Assembly: GCA_023386675.1 (NCBI GenBank)
Contig: JAEWJG010000299.1
Span: 1-11,928 of the forward strand
Source of the DNA: Actinomycetes bacterium
GTDB lineage: Bacteria; Actinomycetota; Actinomycetes; Actinomycetales; Microbacteriaceae
Length of the DNA stretch: 11,928 bases
Direction of reading: 5' to 3'
How positions within the stretch are numbered: the stretch's first letter is position 1; every line of letters begins with the position of its first letter. The translations under genes were made by a program, and so were the position numbers. Below are positions 7,543-11,928 of this stretch, in pieces. The notes below the pieces were generated by a model, which saw only the letters and a list, made by a program, of their open reading frames with translations, had not been told where the DNA came from and searched no databases.

Positions 7543-8085
7543 ATGGCATTGAACGACAAGACGATCGCGTTCCTGGTCGGCCCGGAGGGCATCGAGCAGG
7601 CGGAATTGGTGCAGCCGTGGCAGGCGGTCACGGAGGCCGGTGGGACGCCGAAACTGATCTCCAAGGAGAGCGGTGACGTGCAGGCCTTCAACCACCTGAC
7701 GCCGGCGGATACGTTCCCGGTGGACGTGACGCTGGATGCGGCGAGCGCCGACCAGTACGACGCCCTCGTGCTGCCCGGCGGCGTCGCGAACGGCGACCAG
7801 GTGCGCACGTTCCCAGAGGCGGTGTCGCTGGTGAAGGCGTTCGCCGACGCGGGCAAGCCGATCGCGGTGATCTGCCACGGCGGCTGGGTGCTCATCGAGG
7901 CGGGCGTGGTCTCCGGACGCACGCTGACGTCCTGGCCGAGCCTGCAGACGGACTACCGCAACGCGGGCGCGACCTGGGTCGACGAGGAGGTGCACGTCGA
8001 CGAAGGGCCGTTCACGCTCGTCTCGTCGCGCAAGCCGGACGACCTGGACGCGTTCGGCCGCGAACTGGTGAAGGCGTTCGAGTAG
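7543..8085 (+). CDS. PfpI/DJ-1 superfamily protein (general stress / deglycase-like)
   Basis: A 180-residue protein of the PfpI branch of the class I glutamine-amidotransferase-like fold. The nucleophile elbow is AVICHGGWVLIEAG with Cys111 followed by His112, as in PfpI-type enzymes. Glu21 in the N-terminal QAELVQPW segment matches the conserved cysteine-activating Glu of DJ-1. Also seen are ALVLPGGVANGDQVR before the elbow and SWPSLQTDYRNAGATWVDEEV after it, both typical of the YfkM / PfpI group. Members have been reported as peptidases, glyoxalases or deglycases; which applies here cannot be decided from sequence. ATG 7543 has AAGGAG 8 nt upstream. A HesB-like gene follows after 104 nt. Confidence 0.9.
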   Translation: MALNDKTIAFLVGPEGIEQAELVQPWQAVTEAGGTPKLISKESGDVQAFNHLTPADTFPVDVTLDAASADQYDALVLPGGVANGDQVRTFPEAVSLVKAFADAGKPIAVICHGGWVLIEAGVVSGRTLTSWPSLQTDYRNAGATWVDEEVHVDEGPFTLVSSRKPDDLDAFGRELVKAFE

Positions 8086-8127
8086 AGGACGGTGGACGTT
8101 CCCTGGCAAAAGCCTCCACAGCGGTTG

Positions 8128-8141
8128 CCCCCGTTCGGGGG
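8128..8141 (+). promoter_or_regulatory. CCCCCGTTCGGGGG dyad upstream of the HesB-like gene
   Basis: A dyad with arms CCCCCG/CGGGGG around TT lies 48 nt before the HesB-like ATG. It matches 13 of 14 bases of the dyad upstream of the cell-wall-binding protein gene (6628-6641), which argues for a binding site of one regulator rather than a random hairpin. The rest of the 104-bp gap (8086-8189) holds a GCGTAGG box (8150-8156) and the Shine-Dalgarno sequence. No convincing -35/-10 pair was found, and no clear terminator for the preceding gene. Confidence 0.5.
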
Positions 8142-8189
8142 ATGCGGGAGCGTAGGACACTCCTGGAAAACACGACGGAAGGAGAGCGC

Positions 8190-8471
8190 ATGCTCACCCT
8201 CACGGAGAACGCCAGCACGATCGTCAAGACGCTGACCGACCAGTCCCCGGACGACACCGCGGGCCTGCGCATCAGCAGCAGCAACCCCGACAGCACCGCC
8301 TTCGCAGCGGCTGTCACCCCGGAGCCGGAGGCGTCCGACCAGGTGGTGGAGTCGGGCGGCGCCCGCATCTTCCTGGAGACGCAGGCGGCCGAGGTGCTCG
8401 ACGACAAGGTGCTGGACGCCCAGGTCGACGACCAGGGCGGCGTCAGCTTCGCGATCGGCGCGCTCGCCTGA
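8190..8471 (+). CDS. HesB/IscA-like protein without iron-sulfur cysteines
   Basis: A 93-residue protein that aligns by eye with the actinobacterial HesB-like group: N-terminal MLTLTENASTIVKTL, central GLRISSSN, then VVESGGARIFLETQAAEVLDDKVLDAQV, matching the IscA fold positions V...G...L......L.....D. There is no cysteine anywhere, so the three conserved cysteines that A-type carriers use for Fe-S clusters are all missing. Cluster delivery is therefore unlikely and the function is unknown. ATG 8190 is chosen because AAGGAG lies 5 nt upstream; the in-frame ATG at 8142 begins at the edge of the CCCCCGTTCGGGGG dyad and lacks a ribosome-binding site. A strong terminator follows 20 nt after the stop. 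Confidence 0.8.
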   Translation: MLTLTENASTIVKTLTDQSPDDTAGLRISSSNPDSTAFAAAVTPEPEASDQVVESGGARIFLETQAAEVLDDKVLDAQVDDQGGVSFAIGALA

Positions 8472-8490
8472 GCGCAGCCGTCGCACCGCA

Positions 8491-8522
8491 GGAGGCCCGG
8501 AACCGTTCGGTTCCGGGCCTCC
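8491..8522. terminator. Bidirectional hairpin between convergent genes
   Basis: A perfect inverted repeat with 15-bp arms and a TT centre: GGAGGCCCGGAACCG at 8491-8505 and its complement at 8508-8522. It lies between the convergent HesB-like gene (stop 8471) and SRPBCC gene (end 8530), so it can end both transcripts. It lacks a T-tract, as is frequent for actinobacterial terminators. Confidence 0.85.
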
Positions 8523-8529
8523 CGCCGTC

Positions 8530-8940
8530 TCAGGCGCCGAGCGCCCGGCCGACCGCGGCGACGACCCGCGGCCAGCCGCGCCCCATGCCTTCGAGCGCCG
8601 TGCGGCCGAGCGGCGAGTCGAGGTCGAAGCCTTCGTGCCGCAGCAACAGCCGGGTGCCCGACCCCTCCGGCACCAGCGTCCACGTGATGATGGTGTCGAT
8701 CACGCCCTCGCCGAAGCTGTAGCGGATCAGGCGCTCGGGCTGCACCTCCAGCACCTCGCAGCGCTGGACGCCCCAGTCGCCCATGTCGAGCGTGAACAGG
8801 TGGCCCACCTTCGCGCGCACGTCACCCGGCGCCCACCACTGCGCGATGAGGTCGGGCTCGGTCAGGGCACGCCAGACGGCGGCGGGCGGATGGGGCAGGA
8901 ACTCGTCGCACTCGATGGCGGGCGCGGTGGTGTCGGTCAT
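8530..8940 (-). CDS. SRPBCC / AHSA1-family protein
   Basis: A 136-residue START-like hydrophobic-pocket protein of the AHSA1 (Aha1 C-terminal-like) family, usual length. Motifs are FLPHPPAAVWRALTEPDLIAQWWAP near residues 14-38, RCEVLEVQPERLIRYSF in the middle and WTLVPEGSGTRLLLRHEGFD followed by GMGRGWPRV near the end. Such proteins bind lipophilic ligands or act as a regulator's partner; the ligand is unknown. ATG 8940 overlaps the stop of the ArsR gene as ATGA and has GAAGGA a few nt upstream, so translation is coupled. The ArsR plus AHSA1 pair is a very common bacterial arrangement. Confidence 0.88.
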   Translation of the reverse strand: MTDTTAPAIECDEFLPHPPAAVWRALTEPDLIAQWWAPGDVRAKVGHLFTLDMGDWGVQRCEVLEVQPERLIRYSFGEGVIDTIITWTLVPEGSGTRLLLRHEGFDLDSPLGRTALEGMGRGWPRVVAAVGRALGA

Positions 8941-9284
8941 GATCGTCCTTCGTCCGTGGATGGCGTGTCCGGCCCGGCCGCTCCCTCGTCGAGGACGCCG
9001 CGCAGCGCGCGCATCCGCCCGCGCCAGTAGTGCTCGAACGGGTGCAGCCACTCGTCGACCTCCCGCAACCGCTCGGCCTCGAGGTGGTAGACGCGGTGCT
9101 GGCCGCGCCGCTCGTCGCGGACCAGGCCCGACCGCACCAGCACCTGCAAGTGCTCGGAGACCGCCGGCCGCCCGATCGCGCGCCCCTCGGCGAGCTCGGT
9201 CACCGTGCGCGGCTGCTCGAGCAGCGCTGTCAGGATGTCGCGGCGGACCGGATTGGCCAGCACACTGAAGACGTCGGTGGACAC
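8937..9284 (-). CDS. ArsR-family winged-helix repressor
   Basis: A 115-residue regulator. FSVLANPVRRDILTALLEQPRTVTELAE at the N-terminus and GRPAVSEHLQVLVRSGLVRDERRGQHRVYHL (helix-turn-helix plus wing) are textbook ArsR sequence. There is no cysteine in the protein, so it is not a thiol-based metal sensor; this fits the subgroup paired with AHSA1 proteins. The GTG at 9284 (reading VSTDVFSVLANP) is preferred because the family starts here and the promoter TTGACG-18-TATCCT ends 6 nt before it. Longer in-frame starts would add an Arg-rich stretch unlike the family and run through the promoter. It overlaps the SRPBCC gene by 4 nt and begins 4 nt after the stop of the upstream gene. Confidence 0.9.
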   Translation of the reverse strand: MSTDVFSVLANPVRRDILTALLEQPRTVTELAEGRAIGRPAVSEHLQVLVRSGLVRDERRGQHRVYHLEAERLREVDEWLHPFEHYWRGRMRALRGVLDEGAAGPDTPSTDEGRS

Positions 9285-9288
9285 CCGA

Positions 9289-9708
9289 TCAGGATACGTC
9301 GGATTTTTCCGACGCGTCAACACCTTCCGACGCGTCGCCCGCACGCGGTGCGGTGGTGGTCGATGACGGAAGGTCGTCCACAACGATCGGATGCGGCGCC
9401 GTGCGATCGTCCGGCAGCCCCCAGAGCGGCTCGCCCTCCCCCGCATCCAGCAGGAACTCCACCGCCGATGTCCAGAACGGGACGATCTTCATCGGAGGGA
9501 TCTCCTCCTCGCCGGGGAAGTGCGCGGCGAAGTGGACCTCCGGGTCGCCGTTGATGGGGTCCGACGCCGCGATGAGACCGTAGTAATTCTCGTCGTCGAC
9601 GACGCGCCAGCGGCCCGTCCGGCCGTGCTCCGGCTCCAGGCGCACGGTGTAGCCGCCGTACTTGAAGTCGGGCCCCGGAGGCAGGGAGGCGCGTTCATCC
9701 TTCGTCAT
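9289..9708 (-). CDS. Unrecognised 139-residue protein with acidic Ser/Thr-rich tail
   Basis: Not assigned to a family. The first 105 residues are ordered-looking: FKYGGYTVRLEPEHGRTGRWRVVDDE, an AHFPGEEEIPPMKIVPFW stretch and a SAVEFLLDAGEGEPLWGL segment. The last 35 are low-complexity and acidic, with a DASEGVDASEK repeat. There is no signal peptide, cysteine or membrane segment. Its TGA lies 4 nt before the ArsR start, on the same strand, so read-through transcription is possible, but the ArsR promoter lies inside its 3' end. ATG 9708 has a TAGAAC hexamer 6 nt upstream and only a GGAAG too close to work as a normal ribosome-binding site, suggesting a leaderless message. Confidence 0.75.
   Translation of the reverse strand: MTKDERASLPPGPDFKYGGYTVRLEPEHGRTGRWRVVDDENYYGLIAASDPINGDPEVHFAAHFPGEEEIPPMKIVPFWTSAVEFLLDAGEGEPLWGLPDDRTAPHPIVVDDLPSSTTTAPRAGDASEGVDASEKSDVS
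9291..9320 (-). promoter_or_regulatory. Promoter of the ArsR-SRPBCC operon, inside the upstream gene
   Basis: On the minus strand TTGACG (9315-9320), an 18-nt spacer and TATCCT (9291-9296) make the best promoter in the window. The -10 ends 6 nt before the GTG start, implying transcription from the start codon itself. The whole element lies within the last 30 coding bases of the preceding gene. Confidence 0.7.
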
Positions 9709-9714
9709 GCTTCC

Positions 9715-9744
9715 GTTCTACGGCCCCACCCGCCCTCCGGGCAA
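9715..9744 (-). promoter_or_regulatory. Putative promoter of the 139-residue protein gene
   Basis: On the minus strand TTGCCC (9739-9744), an 18-nt spacer and TAGAAC (9715-9720) end 6 nt before the ATG at 9708. The last base of the -10 hexamer deviates from TANNNT, so this is moderate support only. Confidence 0.45.
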
Positions 9745-9766
9745 CTCGTTCACATGCCTAACGAAT

Positions 9767-9784
9767 CGGTGTAGGGCTACACCG
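9767..9784 (+). promoter_or_regulatory. Operator-like inverted repeat CGGTGTAG-GG-CTACACCG
   Basis: A perfect inverted repeat with 8-bp arms around GG lies in the 147-bp divergent gap, 71 bp before the dehydrogenase ATG and 58 bp before the start of the 139-residue gene. Its size and symmetry fit a dimeric regulator site that could serve either gene. The regulator is unknown; the nearby ArsR protein is one candidate by proximity only. Confidence 0.5.
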
Positions 9785-9820
9785 GCGATCCCGGCTGTCA
9801 ACTCCTCCCATCGCCGGGAT
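9782..9820 (+). repeat. Two overlapping, mutually exclusive inverted repeats
   Basis: CCGGCGAT (9782-9789) pairs with ATCGCCGG (9810-9817), and ATCCCGGC (9788-9795) pairs with GCCGGGAT (9813-9820). The arms overlap, so only one of the two 8-bp stems can form at a time. Both lie upstream of the dehydrogenase ribosome-binding site. They may be binding sites or alternative RNA hairpins, depending on where transcription starts. Confidence 0.4.
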
Positions 9821-9855
9821 GCCCGCGTAGGTGTGGTGGAACGAAAGGAGACCTC

Positions 9856-11004
9856 ATGCTGGCGATGACGTACCGCGGGCCCTACAAGGTCCGCGTCGAG
9901 GAGAAGGATCGACCGAAGATCGAGCATCCGGGTGATGCGATCGTGCGGGTGACGCTGGCCGCGATCTGCGGCTCCGACCTGCACCTGTATCACGGGATGA
10001 TGCCGGACACCCGGATCGGCCACACGTTCGGCCATGAGTTCATCGGCGTCGTGGACGAGGTGGGGTCGGACGTCCAGAACCTCCAGGTCGGCGACCGGGT
10101 GATGGTGCCGTTCAACATCTTCTGCGGCAGCTGCTACTTCTGCGTCCGCGGTCTGTACTCCAACTGCCACAACGTCAATCCGAACGCGACGGCCGTCGGA
10201 GGCATCTACGGCTACTCGCACACGACCGGCGGGTACGACGGCGGCCAGGCGGAGTACGTCCGGGTGCCGTTCGCGGACGTCGGGCCGACGATCATCCCCG
10301 ACTGGATGAAGGACGAGGATGCCGTGACCCTGACGGACGCCTGCCCGACCGGGTACTTCGGCGCGCAGCTCGCCGAGATCGAGGAGGGGGACACGGTCGT
10401 CGTGTTCGGCTCAGGGCCGGTCGGGCTGTACGCGGCGAAGTCCTCCTGGCTGATGGGCGCGGGCCGGGTGATCGTGGTCGACCACATGAACTACCGCCTC
10501 CAGAAGGCGCAGGAGTTCGCGCAGGCGGAGACATACAACTTCGTCGAGGTCGGCGACATCGTGCGCAAGATCAAATACCTCACCGACGGGCTCGGCGCCG
10601 ACCGGGTGATCGACGCCGTCGGCGCGGAGGCGGACGGCTCGGCGCTTCAGCACATCACCGCCTCGAAGCTCAAGCTGCAGGGCGGCTCGCCGGTCGCGCT
10701 CAACTGGGCGATCGACTCGGTGCGCAAGGGCGGAACCGTCTCGGTGATGGGCGCGTACGGGCCACTGTTCAGCGCCGTCAAGTTCGGCGACGCGATGAAC
10801 AAGGGCCTCCGGATCAACACCAACCAGTGCCCGGTGAAGCGCCAGTGGCCGCGCCTGTTCGAGCACGTCCGCAACGGCTACCTGACGCCGTCGGACATCG
10901 TCACGCACCGCATCCCGCTGGAGCACATCCAGGACGGGTACCACCTGTTCTCGAACAAGCTCGACGGCATCATCAAGCCGATCGTCGTTCCGAGCGCGGC
11001 CTAG
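9856..11004 (+). CDS. Zinc-dependent dehydrogenase, glutathione-independent formaldehyde dehydrogenase-like
   Basis: A 382-residue medium-chain zinc dehydrogenase close in style to P. putida-type formaldehyde dehydrogenase, which oxidises aldehydes with NAD without glutathione. Catalytic-zinc ligands are Cys38 (AAICGSDLHLYHG), His60 (FGHEFIG, with Glu61) and probably Asp161 in LTDACPTGYFGA. Structural-zinc ligands Cys90, Cys93, Cys96 and Cys104 are all present (FCGSCYFCVRGLYSNC). The nucleotide-binding motif is VVFGSGPVGLYAA (about 183-195), followed by VIVVDHMNYRLQKA. ATG 9856 has AAAGGAG 5 nt upstream, a very strong site. It is followed after 13 nt by a conserved protein of unknown function. 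Substrate is inferred from family resemblance; a broader alcohol or sugar-alcohol dehydrogenase is possible. Confidence 0.88.
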   Translation: MLAMTYRGPYKVRVEEKDRPKIEHPGDAIVRVTLAAICGSDLHLYHGMMPDTRIGHTFGHEFIGVVDEVGSDVQNLQVGDRVMVPFNIFCGSCYFCVRGLYSNCHNVNPNATAVGGIYGYSHTTGGYDGGQAEYVRVPFADVGPTIIPDWMKDEDAVTLTDACPTGYFGAQLAEIEEGDTVVVFGSGPVGLYAAKSSWLMGAGRVIVVDHMNYRLQKAQEFAQAETYNFVEVGDIVRKIKYLTDGLGADRVIDAVGAEADGSALQHITASKLKLQGGSPVALNWAIDSVRKGGTVSVMGAYGPLFSAVKFGDAMNKGLRINTNQCPVKRQWPRLFEHVRNGYLTPSDIVTHRIPLEHIQDGYHLFSNKLDGIIKPIVVPSAA

Positions 11005-11017
11005 GGAGGAGAGAGTC

Positions 11018-11584
11018 ATGCCATACGTCGCCAACGACCACACGAAGAAGTACGACCCCGAAGAACTCCGCCGGCGCATCCCCGGCTGGGGCGTCGACAG
11101 CGACCCGGCGGACCGCCCGTCGCACCCGCGCGAGAGTGTCGAGCCGGAATCGACCGGTGCGCACTGGACCTTCCCGGTGCGACAGGAGCCGGCGGGGAAC
11201 CGGGAGCGCTCGGTGGAGCACACGATGCTCCCGCCGGTGTTCGGCACCGCGCAGCCGCTGCACGGGGTCTCGGGCGCCATCCGCCGTTTCGCCTATGACC
11301 GCTACAGCGAGGGGCAGACGGCCCACTGGCTGCTGCTGGTGGTGGGCGACCGGGTGGAGTCGATCGGCGCGCACGTCAAGTCGCTCGCCAGCCGCCGCCC
11401 CGACGACCCCATCACCGAGTCGGGCGTTCTCTCGGAGGCGGGAAACCATCCCCTGTCGTCACGCTTCGGTCAGGGGCGCGCGGACGTGAAGCACACCTGG
11501 CTGGATCCGATCATCGTCGCCGGCCCGTGGGTTCTCGCCGGTGTCATCGCGGTTCGGACGGTCGCGAAGCTGGTGAAGCGGTAG
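11018..11584 (+). CDS. Conserved protein of unknown function with C-terminal membrane anchor
   Basis: A 188-residue protein. The sequence style is familiar from hypothetical proteins of other bacteria: KYDPEELRRRIPGWGVDSDP at the start, STGAHWTFPVRQ, PPVFGTAQPLHGVSGAIRRFAYDRYSEG, AHWLLLVVGDRV and a late RPDDPITESGVLSE with SSRFGQGRADVKH. I recall no assigned function. Residues about 162-179 (LDPIIVAGPWVLAGVIAV) form one hydrophobic segment followed by Arg180, Lys184, Lys187 and Arg188, consistent with a tail anchor. There is no signal peptide. GGGAGGAGAG gives a strong ribosome-binding site, and the 13-nt gap to the dehydrogenase marks an operon. It could tether or assist the enzyme at the membrane; this is inference. 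Only 3 nt separate its stop from the convergent gene. Confidence 0.82.
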   Translation: MPYVANDHTKKYDPEELRRRIPGWGVDSDPADRPSHPRESVEPESTGAHWTFPVRQEPAGNRERSVEHTMLPPVFGTAQPLHGVSGAIRRFAYDRYSEGQTAHWLLLVVGDRVESIGAHVKSLASRRPDDPITESGVLSEAGNHPLSSRFGQGRADVKHTWLDPIIVAGPWVLAGVIAVRTVAKLVKR

Positions 11585-11587
11585 CGG

Positions 11588-11928
11588 TCAGCCAGCGCCG
11601 CACATCGTCTGTAGTTCCCTCAGCGACCGGAGTGTCGCTTGCAGTTTCGTGGAGATGTCTGCGGCCGCCTCGGACGTCAGCGTTTCCGGAGAGCGGTCGT
11701 AGGGCTCTGCGGTGGCGATCAGGTCGTCGAGCGCGGTGACAGCGGACTCGACCGCGGCGGACAGATGCGGGTCGGCGATGGTGTCCTCAGCGAGTCGAAG
11801 TTCGTCACGGAGCTGTCCGAGCTTCCTCATGCCCGCCGCGGGGTCGAGAGCAAGGGATGTCGGGTCCAGCCCGTCACTCCACTCCGTGACGGTGGCCTTC
11901 AGGCCGGCGCAGGCAGGCGACGAACCGG
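11588..11928 (-). CDS. Partial unidentified helical protein (5' end beyond window)
   Basis: The minus-strand frame ending at TGA 11588-11590 is open to the window edge, giving about 112 residues. An internal ATG at 11830 would give 80 residues, but it has no ribosome-binding site, and the frame upstream of it still reads as protein (ACAGLKATVTEWSDGLDP ... LALDPAAG), so the true start is probably outside the window. The visible part is mostly helical with leucine/alanine heptads (MRKLGQLRDELRLAEDTI, AVTALDDLI, LQATLRSLRELQ). Two cysteines are seen, one near the window edge and one in the C-terminal MCGAG. An exported or lipoprotein origin is possible but no signal sequence is visible. Function unknown. 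Confidence 0.6.
   Translation of the reverse strand, partial: GSSPACAGLKATVTEWSDGLDPTSLALDPAAGMRKLGQLRDELRLAEDTIADPHLSAAVESAVTALDDLIATAEPYDRSPETLTSEAAADISTKLQATLRSLRELQTMCGAG

Noticed and set aside
8142..8189. Earlier in-frame ATG of the HesB-like gene
   Set aside because: No Shine-Dalgarno sequence and it begins at the last bases of the regulatory dyad; the ATG at 8190 has AAGGAG at 5 nt and matches the family start.
9307..9337. Direct repeat TTCCGACGCGTC (twice, 19 bp apart)
   Set aside because: It falls in the coding sequence for DASEGVDASEK at the end of the 139-residue protein, so it is most simply a small coding duplication rather than a binding site, although it borders the ArsR promoter.
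9285..9446. Longer ArsR protein starting upstream of 9284
   Set aside because: The added residues are Arg-rich, unlike the family, and would be encoded across the promoter and antisense frame of the 139-residue gene.
10411..11280. Open frame of about 290 codons on the minus strand opposite the dehydrogenase operon
   Set aside because: It spans two well-supported genes on the other strand and shows no recognisable domain.
1..11928. Mobile element, phage, toxin-antitoxin, CRISPR or RNA genes
   Set aside because: No transposase or integrase, no terminal or spaced repeats, no cloverleaf and no compositional break were seen; the region looks like ordinary chromosome.

Overview
The window is very GC-rich and densely coding, with a strong G/C preference at third codon positions. 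It reads as chromosomal DNA of an actinobacterium. The family-level guess is Microbacteriaceae (Leifsonia-like). It rests on a secreted protein with three cell-wall-binding type 2 repeats plus the GWA...RPDV...YP...GF type N-terminal domain, a cysteine-less HesB-like protein, and start codons placed right behind TANNNT -10 boxes, the leaderless-mRNA layout common in actinobacteria. No tRNA, rRNA, CRISPR array, insertion sequence or phage gene was seen. No stretch longer than about 150 bases lacks a gene.

Layout from left to right. Positions 1-114 (+) hold the tail of an unidentified gene. Positions 192-2069 (+) form a tight ohrR - ohr - MDR-family reductase operon behind a GTTGTGCACAAC operator: organic-peroxide sensing, peroxide reduction and an NADPH-type oxidoreductase. 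Positions 2114-4877 (+) carry an oligopeptidase B gene and a GyrI-like small-molecule-binding protein. Positions 4890-7485 (-) carry a secreted cell-wall-binding protein and, upstream of it on the same strand, an aldo/keto reductase. Positions 7543-8471 (+) carry a PfpI/DJ-1 family protein and a HesB-like protein, closed by a 15-bp-stem bidirectional terminator at 8491-8522. Positions 8530-9708 (-) carry an SRPBCC/AHSA1 protein and an ArsR-family regulator that overlap by ATGA, preceded by an unrecognised 139-residue protein. Positions 9856-11584 (+) hold a two-gene operon of a zinc-dependent formaldehyde/alcohol dehydrogenase-like enzyme and a conserved protein of unknown function with a C-terminal membrane segment. 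Positions 11588-11928 (-) hold the 3' part of a gene whose start lies outside the window.

A common theme is defence against peroxides and reactive carbonyls (OhrR/Ohr, MDR reductase, aldo/keto reductase, PfpI/DJ-1, formaldehyde-dehydrogenase-like enzyme). They sit in separate transcription units, so joint function is an inference. The signals most worth following up are: the dehydrogenase plus tail-anchored unknown protein module; a 14-bp CCCYCGTTCGGGGG motif shared by two promoter regions; a similar GCGTA box before three putative stress genes; and four genes whose start codon lies exactly 6 nt behind a -10-like hexamer.
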